Source: Stachybotrys elegans
Lineage: Eukaryota > Ascomycota > Sordariomycetes > Hypocreales > Stachybotryaceae
Direction: 5' to 3'
DNA: 64,000 nt
Assembly (NCBI GenBank): GCA_020746835.1
Contig: JAGPNK010000002.1
Location: 3,100,001-3,164,000, forward strand
The position numbers and the translations under genes were made by a program. Below, piece by piece: positions 46,729-56,496 of this stretch (position 1 is the first letter of the stretch; each line of letters opens with the position of its first letter). The notes under the pieces were generated by a model. The model did no database searches. It saw only the letters and a list, made by a program, of their open reading frames with translations, and had not been told where the DNA came from.

Positions 46729-47961
46729 TTAACTGGGCTTCGATTTCTTTCGCCTCATGAAGATGTCAACTGATTTCCGTTTCTGTCCCGCCAGGTTAGA
46801 TGAGAGCTGCGGTGGTGGTGGGGACGAATCCCCAGCGCTTTCAGGCGGCGGCGAACTCCGTTGCCGTTGCCGTGGTTGGTATTGAGTATGTTTTGCAGGT
46901 TCTTCGGCTGGAGGGATATGAGATGAAGAACCATTGGTTGTGGTTGCTGATGCCTTAACAACCGGCTTTGGGACGGAGCCAGTAGTCTGTGTCTTTTGGG
47001 CACCTGGTTTGTAGCTGTTGGAGAGGAGGCCGGATCCCTTCTTCGAGCTGTTATTGAAGAGCCTCCTTGGCGGAGCTGGTGCGGCCACGGTACGAGGAGG
47101 AGCTGGTCTTCCCGGCGTATTGCTTGGTGGATTGGTAGACTGATCGGTGCTCTTAGGTTTGAAACGAGGCCGGCTGGGTGCTTCCTCCTCATCGTCGAAG
47201 AAGCCATCGCCGCCGTCGTCTTCCTCCGAGTCTGAAAGGTAGGTAGCACGCCCTTCGTGTTCTGCGACCACATCTGGTGGTGTTTTGGCAAGCGGACGAT
47301 ATACGGGTTGGGCGGCCCGACGATGATCGTGGATCATGGCTTGGGGTGCTGCCTTGACCTGAGACCGATGGATCGGACGGTTGACGCTCCTGGCCAACAC
47401 GCCGTGGATGGTAGCAATTTCCTTGGTTTCTCGCCGGACTCTGCGCATGACACTGGCGCCATTCGAGGTCTTGGTTCGGCTGCCACCAGTAAAGTTGAGC
47501 GTGCTCATGGACGGGTCACGCCCCCACCCTCGCTGTGACCTGCGCTCTCGCGGGAGATAGCGCTTGTCGTGTATGATTTTGCTGGTGTTCTTGGCCTTGT
47601 CTTGTTGCAGGCCGGCCAATGCATTCTTCAACTTGCGTTCGCTCTCTTCGAGCGCATCATCATGCTCTCGTTTGTACTTTTCCCAGACGCGATACCACTT
47701 CTTAGGGTTCTGGGGCTTGTAGCTGTTCGCCTTCATTTCCAGGGGAAAGTCTCGCTCGATCAGCTTGAGCCATATCTCTCCCGTCTCGCCCTCGATCTGG
47801 GGCGAGTTGAGTTCGATCTGGCGTAGTTGGTGCGCGTTGTCGACCTTGAGCAGAATGTGCCGCACCACCTCGTAGGGAAGGTAGTCGCCGATACTCTCGA
47901 GTTCTCGGATGTTCTTCAGGCAAATGGAGGTGGCCAGCTCCCAGAGGGACTTGACTGGCAT
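46729..47961 (-). CDS. ELA1: Elongin A (RNA polymerase II SIII subunit A)
   Basis: A single exon encodes 410 residues. The Elongin A domain covers about 1-115: MPVKSLWELATSICLKNIRE, then the F-box-like ESIGDYLPYEVVRHILLKV, then WLKLIERDFPLEMK and KKWYRVWEKYKREHD. Elongin A binds Elongin C and Cul3/Cul5 to ubiquitylate stalled Rpb1, and in animals it also stimulates elongation. The remainder is disordered, basic and Pro/Ser-rich, ending in a nuclear-localisation-like KRKSVDIFMRRKKSKPS. It is divergent from TFG2 and convergent with RUB1, both functionally close. Confidence 0.9.
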   Translation of the reverse strand: MPVKSLWELATSICLKNIRELESIGDYLPYEVVRHILLKVDNAHQLRQIELNSPQIEGETGEIWLKLIERDFPLEMKANSYKPQNPKKWYRVWEKYKREHDDALEESERKLKNALAGLQQDKAKNTSKIIHDKRYLPRERRSQRGWGRDPSMSTLNFTGGSRTKTSNGASVMRRVRRETKEIATIHGVLARSVNRPIHRSQVKAAPQAMIHDHRRAAQPVYRPLAKTPPDVVAEHEGRATYLSDSEEDDGGDGFFDDEEEAPSRPRFKPKSTDQSTNPPSNTPGRPAPPRTVAAPAPPRRLFNNSSKKGSGLLSNSYKPGAQKTQTTGSVPKPVVKASATTTNGSSSHIPPAEEPAKHTQYQPRQRQRSSPPPESAGDSSPPPPQLSSNLAGQKRKSVDIFMRRKKSKPS

Positions 47962-48839
47962 CTTGGATTCTTGCGGGAGCGGGTGGATGGGTTTGGACTT
48001 TGAAGTGTATTTACGTCGGACCGATAACGAGGGAGGAGGCCTGTAGCAGAGGGTAGGCAGTCGGAGATGAGAGGCTCATGATTCAAAGAGTAGCATCAAT
48101 GGGACGGTAGATGCCGGCAAGGATGACGAGTCGCTGTGGGAAGAAGTTGTACGTGGACATGCGGAGACGGTATGCGGTTGGTGCGGTCGAGGAGAGACGG
48201 CGCGCTCCATCCAGCTCCGTAGTCTCGACGTGAAGGAGCCTGCACGTTGGGGAAGCCGGCGAAAGTCCTCGACGAAAGCTGGATGGCAAGTGATGGCGAC
48301 GTTGGGCCAAAGGCTGACTGAGTTGAAGATGGCCAGGATGGGCAGCTTTTTATACCTGTATCCGTATCCGTAGATGGCCTACAGATAACCAACCTATCAC
48401 CAATCTGCACAGCGCCTGGTGCTGATATGTACTTGCATTTAGTAGGCTGCGTGGCTGAACTCAAAAGTACCCACGGAGTACATGCAGCAGGACGCGGCGC
48501 ATGTAGCCTGTGGGGCAGGATACTCATCAGATACATCACCTTAGGCTCTAATAATAGGTGCGAACGGCTGGCCAGCCTTGTCTCGTTGAGGAACACTGGG
48601 CTGAGAAGAACCTCCACTCTGGAAGCTGCATGGCTCCTTAGACCCCCCCCCGTCTTACCTGTCTCCACTGGAGGTAGTAAACGGCTGCCTTTTGTATTTC
48701 GTCACGGCATTTGTCCAACCGTCAAAGATTCACTCGTTCGTTCCTCTCAGCCGCGCCGCCCCCCGACTCGTCTCCGCGCGCCCCCCGACATCATATTTTG
48801 GACTATTATTACTCGATTCAATATCCTTTTTCTGCTACA
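47962..48839. promoter_or_regulatory. Divergent promoter ELA1 / TFG2
   Basis: 878 bp between two RNA polymerase II factor genes. It contains a run of nine C (48643-48651). A 190-codon minus ORF crossing it has no family features, and no gene is supported. Confidence 0.5.
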
Positions 48840-50064
48840 ATGGCCGAGCCGTACATCAAGCCGGAGCCCGGTGTGTCGCCCGCGCCCATCGACGAGGAGG
48901 ATCTCTTCGAGGACGCCGGTGATCTCGAGTTCTACGACAAGAACGCGCCCAACAACTCTTTCGAAACGCTCTATCTCGCGCGAGTCCCCAAGTACATGTG
49001 GGATGCCTGGCAGAAGCTGACGGACAAGCTCGGGGACGACGACGAGATACAGATCGGCACGTTGAGAACCTGGAACGAGGCTGTCGAGGACAAGCACGTG
49101 GAGGGCGGGACGCGCCATGTCACCAAGCTGCGCATGCTTCTCAACGCCGACTGCCCTGAGCACCAAGCCCTGCCTCGAGAGTACGAGCTCGACGTCCTGG
49201 ATCGGAATGTCAGCAACCACTTCATCTTCAGCGAGGAAGACCTCCCGGGCTTCAAGGCCAAGAACAAAGCCCGCTCAGACGCCGCCAAGGCCGGCATACC
49301 GACCTCTCTGCTCAACAAGCCCAAGCCCGGAGGTGCCGAGAGGCCTACCTACGATCGCAAGAGCCGCTACCAGCCGTACTACCGCAAGGCCATCCCGAGT
49401 AAGCAGTCCTCCTACCTTGAGCAGTAAGGGGTTGGTGTACTGATGATGATTCTGCTTCTTGTAGAGAAGACAAAGGTTTTCGGCAAGATTCACTATGATG
49501 TACGCGTAGAGCCGCGCAACGCCCAAGAGGAGGAGAAGCTTCTCGCCCGCCGCATCTTCGAGGCCGAAAACAACAAGACGAAGCTCAAGATTATCAGCCG
49601 GAACAAGGCCACCACCATCGCCAACGCGGGCAACATCGGAAGCGTCAACTGGGGAACAAACTTTGCCGTATTTATCACCGAACTCCGGCTCGTCCGTAAT
49701 GTTGCTGATTTGATTGTAGAAAAATGCCCAGGCCTCCAAGCCCAAGAAGGGAGAGGTGTTCAAGGCGGCCCGTATTCCCAAGAACCAGCTTTTGGATCTT
49801 ATCTTCAACTGTTTCCGGGAATATCAGTATTGGTCTATGAAGGCGTTGCGACAGCGCACGCAACAGCCAGATTCCTATCTCCGCCAGGTCCTGGAGGAGG
49901 TGGCTGTTCTCAACAAGAGCGGTCCATTCGCGAACCATTACTGCCTGAACGAGGCCTACCGAGAACAGGTTGGCAGTGACTCCAAGGAGGCGGCTGCTGA
50001 GGCGGCTGATGATGGAGCTGACGACGAGGGAGAGGAGATGGAGGATGTCCTGCCCGCCATTTAA
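48840..50064 (+). CDS. TFG2: TFIIF beta subunit (RAP30/Tfg2)
   Basis: General transcription factor that joins RNA polymerase II to the preinitiation complex. Three exons, 48840-49398, 49465-49667 and 49720-50064 (introns 66 and 52 nt), encode 368 residues. After an acidic N-terminus, the dimerisation barrel begins with LYLARVPKYMWDAWQKL and continues through VTKLRMLLNAD and REYELDVLDRNVSNHFIF. A linker (KTKVFGKIHYDVRVEPRN) leads to the C-terminal winged helix: RIPKNQLLDLIFNCFREYQY and LRQRTQQPDSYLRQVLEEVA. The acidic tail ends EEMEDVLPAI. All splice joins keep frame and conserved sequence. Confidence 0.94.
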
Positions 50065-50504
50065 CACCACAACAGAAAGGAGAGGGGAAAAAAGGACGAT
50101 GGGAATATTATCTTGAGAAGAAGAATTTGTACGATGCATACTACATGGATCCAGTACCAGGATCACATCACAATCGGCGTTACGGACGGGCTGCCAACAG
50201 AAGAGGCACATTATTCATAGCATGATATGATACCCTTGCAGAGTAGATCGAGGGAAATGGAAGATTGTTCCGACAAATAACGTTTGCGAAAGCCGCGGGC
50301 GACTCGAGTAGAAGTTCCCAAGTTGCATGTTAACTGTGTGAATGAAGTAATTACATGTCATGTCATGCCGTGTCTTAATCACTAGCCTGGCTGAACCAAA
50401 CCCACTCTATCCCCTCGCATCGACATTCTTCCACAACTCTCCCGCAATACGTCATTGGCCAAACACGCCTTATAGCCAGCCACATGTTGTATCACCAGAG
50501 CACA
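50065..50504. other. Intergenic between TFG2 and the HAD gene
   Basis: About 440 bp between tandem + strand genes, with an A-rich stretch after the TFG2 stop. An in-frame upstream ATG for the next gene lies at 50484. Confidence 0.5.
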
Positions 50505-51344
50505 ATGCGGCTCCTTCTCGACTTTGACGGGACCATCACCAAGGAGGATACCATTGGGGAGCTTGGCCAAGCGGCGATACAATTCCACAGGCAAACAAGC
50601 GGCCAGGACCTCGAGCCAAAATGGACACAGGTCGTCCAGCATTACATCGATGGCCTTCAAAAGTACAGGACGGGCTATCACATCCCCGAGTGCGACCGCT
50701 TGTCCCTACATGAGGAGCTTCAGTACCTCGAGGCGCTCAAACACATGGAGGAGGCCTCGCTCCAGCGCCTCGAGCAGTCTGGCATCTTTGGCGGGCTGAG
50801 CGACGAGAAGCTGTTTGGCATGGGAAGAGACGCGGTCCAAAGCGGGAGGGTATTGCTCCGCGACGGCTTCACAAACATGATGCAGCTTGCAAGGGAGCGG
50901 AAGTGGGAGGTTGCTATCATCTCCGTCAACTGGTCCAGGGCCTTTATCCGCGGCATCCTGCACCCCCTAGATCTACCCGTCATCGCCAACGAAATCGGCC
51001 AGGACGGGGCGGTCAAAGGCCCGCAGATCCTGGGTGAGACAATGACCAACTGCACGGACAAGCGGGATGCAATGAGCCGCGTGGTCGAGCAGGGCGCCAG
51101 CAATATGCAAACGCTATATTTCGGCGACTCCACGACGGACATGCAGTGTCTTTTGGAGGGGGGCATCGTCATGTCCAACGACGAGACGTCTTCGCTCATG
51201 CGTACGCTGCGCCGCATAGGAGTTTCCGTGCCGCATGTCGGAAGCTACCAGCAGGATGCCAAGATCCATTGGGCACGCAACTTTGAGGAAGTTCTTGACA
51301 GCGGGATACTTGATACCCAGAAAGATGAACAAGATGCGGCATGA
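50505..51344 (+). CDS. HAD-superfamily phosphatase (phosphoserine-phosphatase-like)
   Basis: A cytosolic haloacid-dehalogenase-type phosphatase of 279 residues in one exon. Motif I is LLLDFDGTITKED (D6 nucleophile, D8 acid/base). Motif II is in VAIISVNWSRAFI, and motif IV is LYFGDSTTDMQCLL. The helical cap between motifs I and II is as in the PSP/pyrimidine-5-nucleotidase branch. The ATG at 50505 has CACA just before it, giving a good context and placing motif I at the extreme N-terminus as in homologues. The ATG at 50484 would add seven residues. The substrate is not deducible; fungal relatives include Cto1-like proteins. Confidence 0.85.
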   Translation: MRLLLDFDGTITKEDTIGELGQAAIQFHRQTSGQDLEPKWTQVVQHYIDGLQKYRTGYHIPECDRLSLHEELQYLEALKHMEEASLQRLEQSGIFGGLSDEKLFGMGRDAVQSGRVLLRDGFTNMMQLARERKWEVAIISVNWSRAFIRGILHPLDLPVIANEIGQDGAVKGPQILGETMTNCTDKRDAMSRVVEQGASNMQTLYFGDSTTDMQCLLEGGIVMSNDETSSLMRTLRRIGVSVPHVGSYQQDAKIHWARNFEEVLDSGILDTQKDEQDAA

Positions 51345-52009
51345 GCTCGCTTTGAGCAGTTGGGTACTTTATGCGCAAACAGCGCGGTACCTTGTGGGAG
51401 ACTGACAACAGGAATGGGGAACCTGGCGCTTGCGAGTCAATGGAGTTAGAATGATACATATGTGAAGACTGTGTTACAACCGGAAGCTCCCGAAGGGTCC
51501 AAGCAGAAGAAGAAAGGGAACACAGCCCAGCCCGTCGATCTATCTTGTGTTACTTGAGTCCCAACGCATGGAGCCGCTGCAGCTGACACTTCCGTTACGC
51601 ACAGCCTGCTTGTCAACCTGAACAGCTGCTTGCATGGGTTGAAGGACTGGCGTGTTTGCACCACGTCCCGGGTTTCCTGGGACATGTCAAAGGGCGGAAA
51701 GGTTTAGGGCATCCGGCTGAGCGAAGCTCATCGGCATTGAGGACAGCCACATCTGCGAACAGGATGGCCTTGGGACCCTGTATGTACTTGTCCGTTCAAG
51801 GAGCTCTGTGCAGTGCTTGGCTTTCATGTCTGGCAAGGCAAACAGAAGAAAGGCAGACCAAACGGTCCAGCCATGGCTCGGATGATAGGTTCTGAGGACG
51901 GCACTGCACCCCTATATGAGGTGCCATATTTCTCCTAGCCATCAACTTATTCATTCTCACTTCTTCTCTTGCTATAGCCTCTTCAGAAAACAGCATCTCA
52001 TCGAGAGCG
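51345..52009. other. Intergenic between the HAD gene and the repeat-protein gene
   Basis: 665 bp, no supported gene. Confidence 0.55.
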
Positions 52010-53596
52010 ATGTGCGTCTTCTTCAGGTTTCGGCGCCTATGTGGGTGTCTAACAGGGGAATGGTCCTTTACGCCCTGTGACCGTGTTCAGCCGGATATCG
52101 ACCTGAGCAGCCTCGATTTCCCTGCGAAATGTGCCGCTAAGAGAAAGAATGCCGGGACGAGATATGACTCGGGCAAATGCGATGAATGCGTGAGGCGTGG
52201 TGGTTGGCGTGCTTATATCAGGAAGATATCTGAAGAACGTCGTCGGTTGAAACAAGAGAAGCAGAAGTTTGACGACGACAGGAAGAAGAGAAGGAGGAGG
52301 AGGAAGAAGAAGAAGGGGGAAGGACGCGAGAGATCAGTGAGACGTGAGGGAGAAGCCAATGAGACCAGAAATGACGGCGAAGCGAGTCACAACACTGTCA
52401 GCAGAATCAACAACAGTGCCAGCATCTATAGTATCTCCAGCAGCTCCAGCAGCACCAGCAGCGATGAAAGCACAACCCCTGAGCCCGCCGAGCCTCGCAG
52501 CCAAGGCAGCGTGAGTCCTCCCACACGAAATCTGAGAGGCCCTCTCCTCATCGACTTCTGCGAACCTCCTAGCAGCCATCTCGGCGATTCCAACGGAGCT
52601 ACTCCAACAGAGTACCGCATGAGTCCTCCTCGCGATGACTCCTACGAGATTCTTCCTACACATAGCGACAATCCTTCTGTCAGCGACTCCCAGGAGACTC
52701 CTCCTATACAACGCCTCACATATCCTCCCAGAGCATCCAGTGAGACTTCCTCTACACCAAACTCTGAAACATCCCCATCTGGCGAATCCCATGAGACGTT
52801 GGGAGAAGCCAACGGCACTTCCAGTGAAGCGGAAGAGGCCAGGAGCGAGGCCCAGGAGACCAACGACGAAGTCTCTGAGAGCGATAGCGAAGTCTCTGAG
52901 AGCGATAGCGAAGCCTCTGAGAGTGACAGTGAGATCTCTGAAAGCGACAGTGAGATCTCTGAGAGTGACAGTGAGATCTCTGAGACTGACAGTGAAGTCT
53001 CTGAGAGCGACAGTGAGATCTCTGAGAGCGACAGTGAAGTCTCTGAGAGCGGCAGTGAAGTCTCTGAGAGCGGCAGTGAAGTCTCTGAGAGCAATAGCGA
53101 GGTCCCTGAGAGCGACAACGAAGCTCCCAGCAGCAATGCTGAAGCCTCTGGTTCCGATAACAACAATTCAAGTAGCGACGGCGGAGTCCCCATTCATTCC
53201 AACGAAACTCTTGACAGTTATGACGACGATCTTGGTGGCGAGGATCAGGAGTCCATCAGCCATGACACAGACTCTGCGAGCAGCAGCGAATCTCGGCATA
53301 CTACTCCCGTCCTCACACTCCACGGTGATCCTATGTTCTGGGAAATCAGCGACGAGGCTTCCGAGAGCAGCAGAGAGCCTGAGTATACTCCTCCGGGAAG
53401 CAGCAACGAAGCTTTCGAGAGTAGTAGTGAGCCTGAGTATACGCCCCCGGAAAGTAGCAATGAGGGCTTGGAGAGTAGCAGTGAGCCTGAATATACCCCC
53501 ACGGAAAGCAGCAACGAGGCTTCTGAGAGCAGCATCAACTCATGGCGTACTGCCCTCGAAAGGATTGGCGTTGGCAACACAGTCAACGAGAGCTGA
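52010..53596 (+). CDS. Unrecognised acidic repeat protein with Cys-rich N-terminus
   Basis: One exon encodes 528 residues that I cannot assign to a family. Four parts can be seen. (1) Residues ~1-65 carry eight Cys (MCVFFRFRRLCGC, FTPC, FPAKC, KCDECVRRGG), suggesting a small metal-binding module. (2) About 70-115 is a very basic, charged coiled coil (a run of Arg and Lys after EKQKFDDD). (3) About 130-285 is Ser/Pro/Glu-rich and disordered. (4) About 288-371 is a block of 12 heptads of the type V/I-S-E-S-D-S-E, followed by three 18-residue EPEYTPP repeats near the end. The Ser residues in SDSE/SESD fit casein kinase 2 sites. There is no signal peptide or membrane segment. The gene looks lineage-restricted, which is inferred. 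Confidence 0.7.
   Translation: MCVFFRFRRLCGCLTGEWSFTPCDRVQPDIDLSSLDFPAKCAAKRKNAGTRYDSGKCDECVRRGGWRAYIRKISEERRRLKQEKQKFDDDRKKRRRRRKKKKGEGRERSVRREGEANETRNDGEASHNTVSRINNSASIYSISSSSSSTSSDESTTPEPAEPRSQGSVSPPTRNLRGPLLIDFCEPPSSHLGDSNGATPTEYRMSPPRDDSYEILPTHSDNPSVSDSQETPPIQRLTYPPRASSETSSTPNSETSPSGESHETLGEANGTSSEAEEARSEAQETNDEVSESDSEVSESDSEASESDSEISESDSEISESDSEISETDSEVSESDSEISESDSEVSESGSEVSESGSEVSESNSEVPESDNEAPSSNAEASGSDNNNSSSDGGVPIHSNETLDSYDDDLGGEDQESISHDTDSASSSESRHTTPVLTLHGDPMFWEISDEASESSREPEYTPPGSSNEAFESSSEPEYTPPESSNEGLESSSEPEYTPTESSNEASESSINSWRTALERIGVGNTVNES
52871..53122 (+). repeat. 21-bp coding minisatellite (12 heptad units)
   Basis: Twelve contiguous 21-bp units encode VSESDSE, ASESDSE, ISESDSE, ISETDSE, VSESGSE, VSESNSE and VPESDNE. 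Synonymous changes among the units (agc/agt, gat/gac, gaa/gag) show some age, but unit length is exact. Confidence 0.9.
53354..53515 (+). repeat. 54-bp coding tandem repeat (three units)
   Basis: Three 18-residue units (EASESSREPEYTPPGSSN and relatives), followed by a partial fourth (EASESS). They lie in the C-terminal part of the acidic repeat protein. Confidence 0.85.
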
Positions 53597-54083
53597 AATC
53601 CGGCGCCTCCATCCTCGGGGCCCCCGAAGTGCCTGAGTAACGGTTTAGAGTAGCTTGATTCAGTGGGACGAACATGGCGGGTAACGGGGTTGGATACAAA
53701 CTCGGCCCAGATGTTTGAGGTAGTTTTCTTTTCTTTTATTTAGATCTTAGTCAATGCGCAACTCATATATGACAAGTCGAGCAGCTTGCTGAACACCTCC
53801 CAAACGCGTGCCCATGGTGTAGATTAGCTGGGTAGAGGCACCGATTGGCCATGATTCCCCAATCTCAAGAATGAGGCAGTCTGGATACAATACTGTGACA
53901 CCCAGCCCTGGTAGGGAACAGAGATGAAAAATAGAGATTTGGCAATTCGAATAAGCTGGCACGATTTGGCCTGCCCAAGTCACACCTTGAGCATTACGCA
54001 GCCGGACGTACACGGTGAAACTTGAGTCCAATTGGCAAACTTAAAAGAGATCCGCATTCTAGAACAAGTCATGCTCCAAATGG
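53597..54083. other. Intergenic, convergent 3' ends
   Basis: 487 bp between the repeat-protein gene and the GH15 gene. A 94-codon minus ORF (53747-54031) looks protein-like but starts with TTG and has no recognised domain, so it is not called. Confidence 0.5.
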
Positions 54084-56496
54084 TCAGCCAGATTCACCTC
54101 CGCCGCCGCTCACACGGTCCAGGTTGAAGGCGGCGCTGATGAGTGCCAGATGGCTGAAAGCCTGAGGGGTGTTTCCCAGTTGTTCGCCCGTGCGCGCAAT
54201 CTCCTCCGAGAACATGAGGAGATGGTTCGAGAAGCTGAGCATATTCTCAAACAGGTTCACAGCCCTGACCATATACCTGGGCTCGTAGACGCTGGCACGT
54301 ACCATGGCCTCGACCAGCCAGAACGTACACATGCTGAAGGCGCCCTCCTTGCCACCTACACCTTTGAGTGTGTCAGTGAAGGGGGTTGTCCAATAGCAAG
54401 ATGAAGACGTACCGTCATACGTACGCTCGGTGTCGTAGCGATAGACAAGACCAGTGCTCGTAAGACCGCCCTTTTCGGGTGGGAGTAGGATGCGGTCGAG
54501 AGTACTAATGAAACGGGGGTCACAAGGAGCTATGAAAAAGACCAGGGGCGCGATCAGAATGGAAGAATCCAGGACTGTCCTGTTCTGATAGCTCTGGATA
54601 AAGCATTGCATGTCGGTATTATAGCCTGCAGTTCAATCAGTGGCTGCGACAGAACTGAATGGGCGACTCCTTTCTAACCTTTTTCCATAATCTCTTCGTA
54701 GAGGTTATCTCGAGCCTTGAGCCACTTCTCCCGGTTGGGACATGGAAGGCATCTCTTGTCAGCAAGTCTGAGGCCGCGGTCGAACGCGACCCAGAGCATC
54801 ACCTTGGAGTAGGTAAAATGTTGCTTTTGGTTGCGCACTTCCCAGATGGACATGTCGGGTTCTGCCAAACATCGTTAGCCAGGGAGGACTGTGTCTATGA
54901 TAACCTGCGTGTGACGCTGACCGTCGATGATTGTCAAAACGTAGTCTGGTACCCAGGGTTAGTCTAGGACAAGGCCGTGGAAAGAGTCTGCATACCAAGA
55001 AGCTCTCTCACAGCCTTCCAGACCTCCCAATTCACCGGTTTTCCGTACTTGTTGTACAGATAAATGGCGTCCATCAGTTCGCCGTATATGTCAAACTGCT
55101 GATGAGTAGCCGCACCGTTCCCGATCCGAACAGGGCTGCTGCCACGATATCCCTCGAAATGGTCAAGAGTATACTCGGGAATGTCTGTCTCTCCACGAAT
55201 GGTGAACATGATGGGTAGGGCACCATCGGGTCCTCGGGAATGGACGAATCGCTCCATGATGAACTCCATGTACGCGTCTGCTTCGGCCTTGAATCCCATA
55301 CGCAGGAGGATGTAAATGCTGAAACTGGAATCTCGCACCCACGAGAACCGATAATCCCAATTCCTCACGCCTCCTATGTCTTCCGGGATGGAAAACGTGG
55401 GTGCCGCGATGATGGCGCCAGTGGGCTCTGCTCGTGGTCAGCCTGTGAATGCAACGACCACGTATGAGACGAACCGTATGTCAGCATCTTTAAGATCATT
55501 AGGCTTCGGTTCACAATCTCCCTCCAGCGACCTTTGTACTTTGATTGGGAGATGAAGTTGGTCCAAAATGTCTGGGTACCATGCTGTTGGGCATCGACAT
55601 CTATAATGTTGATGTCCTTGGTAATGTGATTGGGAATATCGTTTCGAAGGATAAGTGAGATGGCTTGTCCTTCGTGGATGTTGATCCTGCCCACCACTCC
55701 TGTGCCCTGCATGCCCGGTCTTGTTTGCTCGGTGAAGGTGATGAGCGGGCACTGTTTGTCGCCGTCATCACCCTCGACGGCAACATCGAGCTGGAGCTTG
55801 CAATTGTCGCTATGGAATGTCACGACTTTGCTCTTGCCCGAGTCGGAGGCTTGCGAGAGTTGACAAACAGTGGTGACGTGGGCGTCTTTGCCGTAACCAA
55901 AAGCAGGGAATATCTCAACATCTGCCAGAGTCAATTCTGGATCAGGCCGCCAGTACAAGGCCGAGTAGACTGACCTAGAGTCATTGAGCCGCGGATGCAT
56001 TCGACTCGTCTGACGAGCCATTTCTTCAGCTCCCCCGGTACCCGCACAGCCTCTCGGTAGGCGCTCTGTTGAAAACCCTTGGCCAGGACCTGGGTGCTCT
56101 TGGGCCGGGGGAAGAAGTCCACAAGGTCAACGACGCCATCTTCGTGGATGTAGCGCGTCTGAAGAATGCAGGAAGAAGGAAGATACTGCTGCTTGGTGGT
56201 GCAGGATATATCGTCAGGCGGGGAAATGCTGAAGTGTCCGCCCTTGTCCTTGTCCAGGAGCCGACAGAAGACGCTGGGGGAGTCAAAGTCCGGCCTACCG
56301 TGCATCAATCATCTGTTTCTACTGGGCAAAAGCCCACGGAAGCCTACCAGCACATGAAGTCGACGCTGCCATCGATACCGACGAGCGCACATGTGTGCAT
56401 GTTACCTATCATGCCATAGTCCTCGATCGGCAGATAGCCGTTAGTCTGGGAGCGCCGGCTCCGACACGGATATGAAGCCGAATTGACCGATGCCAT
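54084..56496 (-). CDS. GH15 family glycoside hydrolase (glucoamylase/trehalase-like, cytosolic)
   Basis: Eight exons on the minus strand encode 681 residues: 56496-56348, 56294-55975, 55921-55475, 55427-54996, 54945-54922 (24 nt), 54861-54679, 54625-54413, 54361-54084. There is no signal peptide ([11 protein letters not shown]), so an intracellular alpha-glucosidic enzyme is likely. The N-terminal beta-sandwich begins [20 protein letters not shown]. The (alpha/alpha)6 catalytic domain has [16 protein letters not shown] (from V326), [18 protein letters not shown] with candidate acid E595, and [17 protein letters not shown] with candidate base E649. Relatives include fungal and bacterial GH15 trehalases and glucoamylase-like proteins, so the exact substrate is open. 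The last intron (51 nt) is in frame without a stop. A GTGAGC near the stop could be a donor for another 3' exon. Confidence 0.85.

Noticed and set aside
48096..48668. 190-codon minus ORF between ELA1 and TFG2
   Set aside because: Ser/Pro/Arg-rich composition, no domain, lies in a divergent promoter.
52871..53122. Regular repeats considered as a CRISPR array
   Set aside because: Units are contiguous without spacers, encode protein heptads in one frame, and the genome is eukaryotic.
52635..53636. 333-codon + strand ORF in another frame over the repeat protein (also two minus frames)
   Set aside because: A 21-bp repeat without stops in one unit opens all frames together; the KSLRATV-type translation is a by-product. 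The Ser-Glu-Asp frame has the proper ATG and a non-repeat N-terminus.
53747..54031. 94-codon minus ORF downstream of the GH15 gene
   Set aside because: Reads somewhat protein-like, but begins at TTG without an ATG near its start and has no clear splice link to GH15; kept only as a note.
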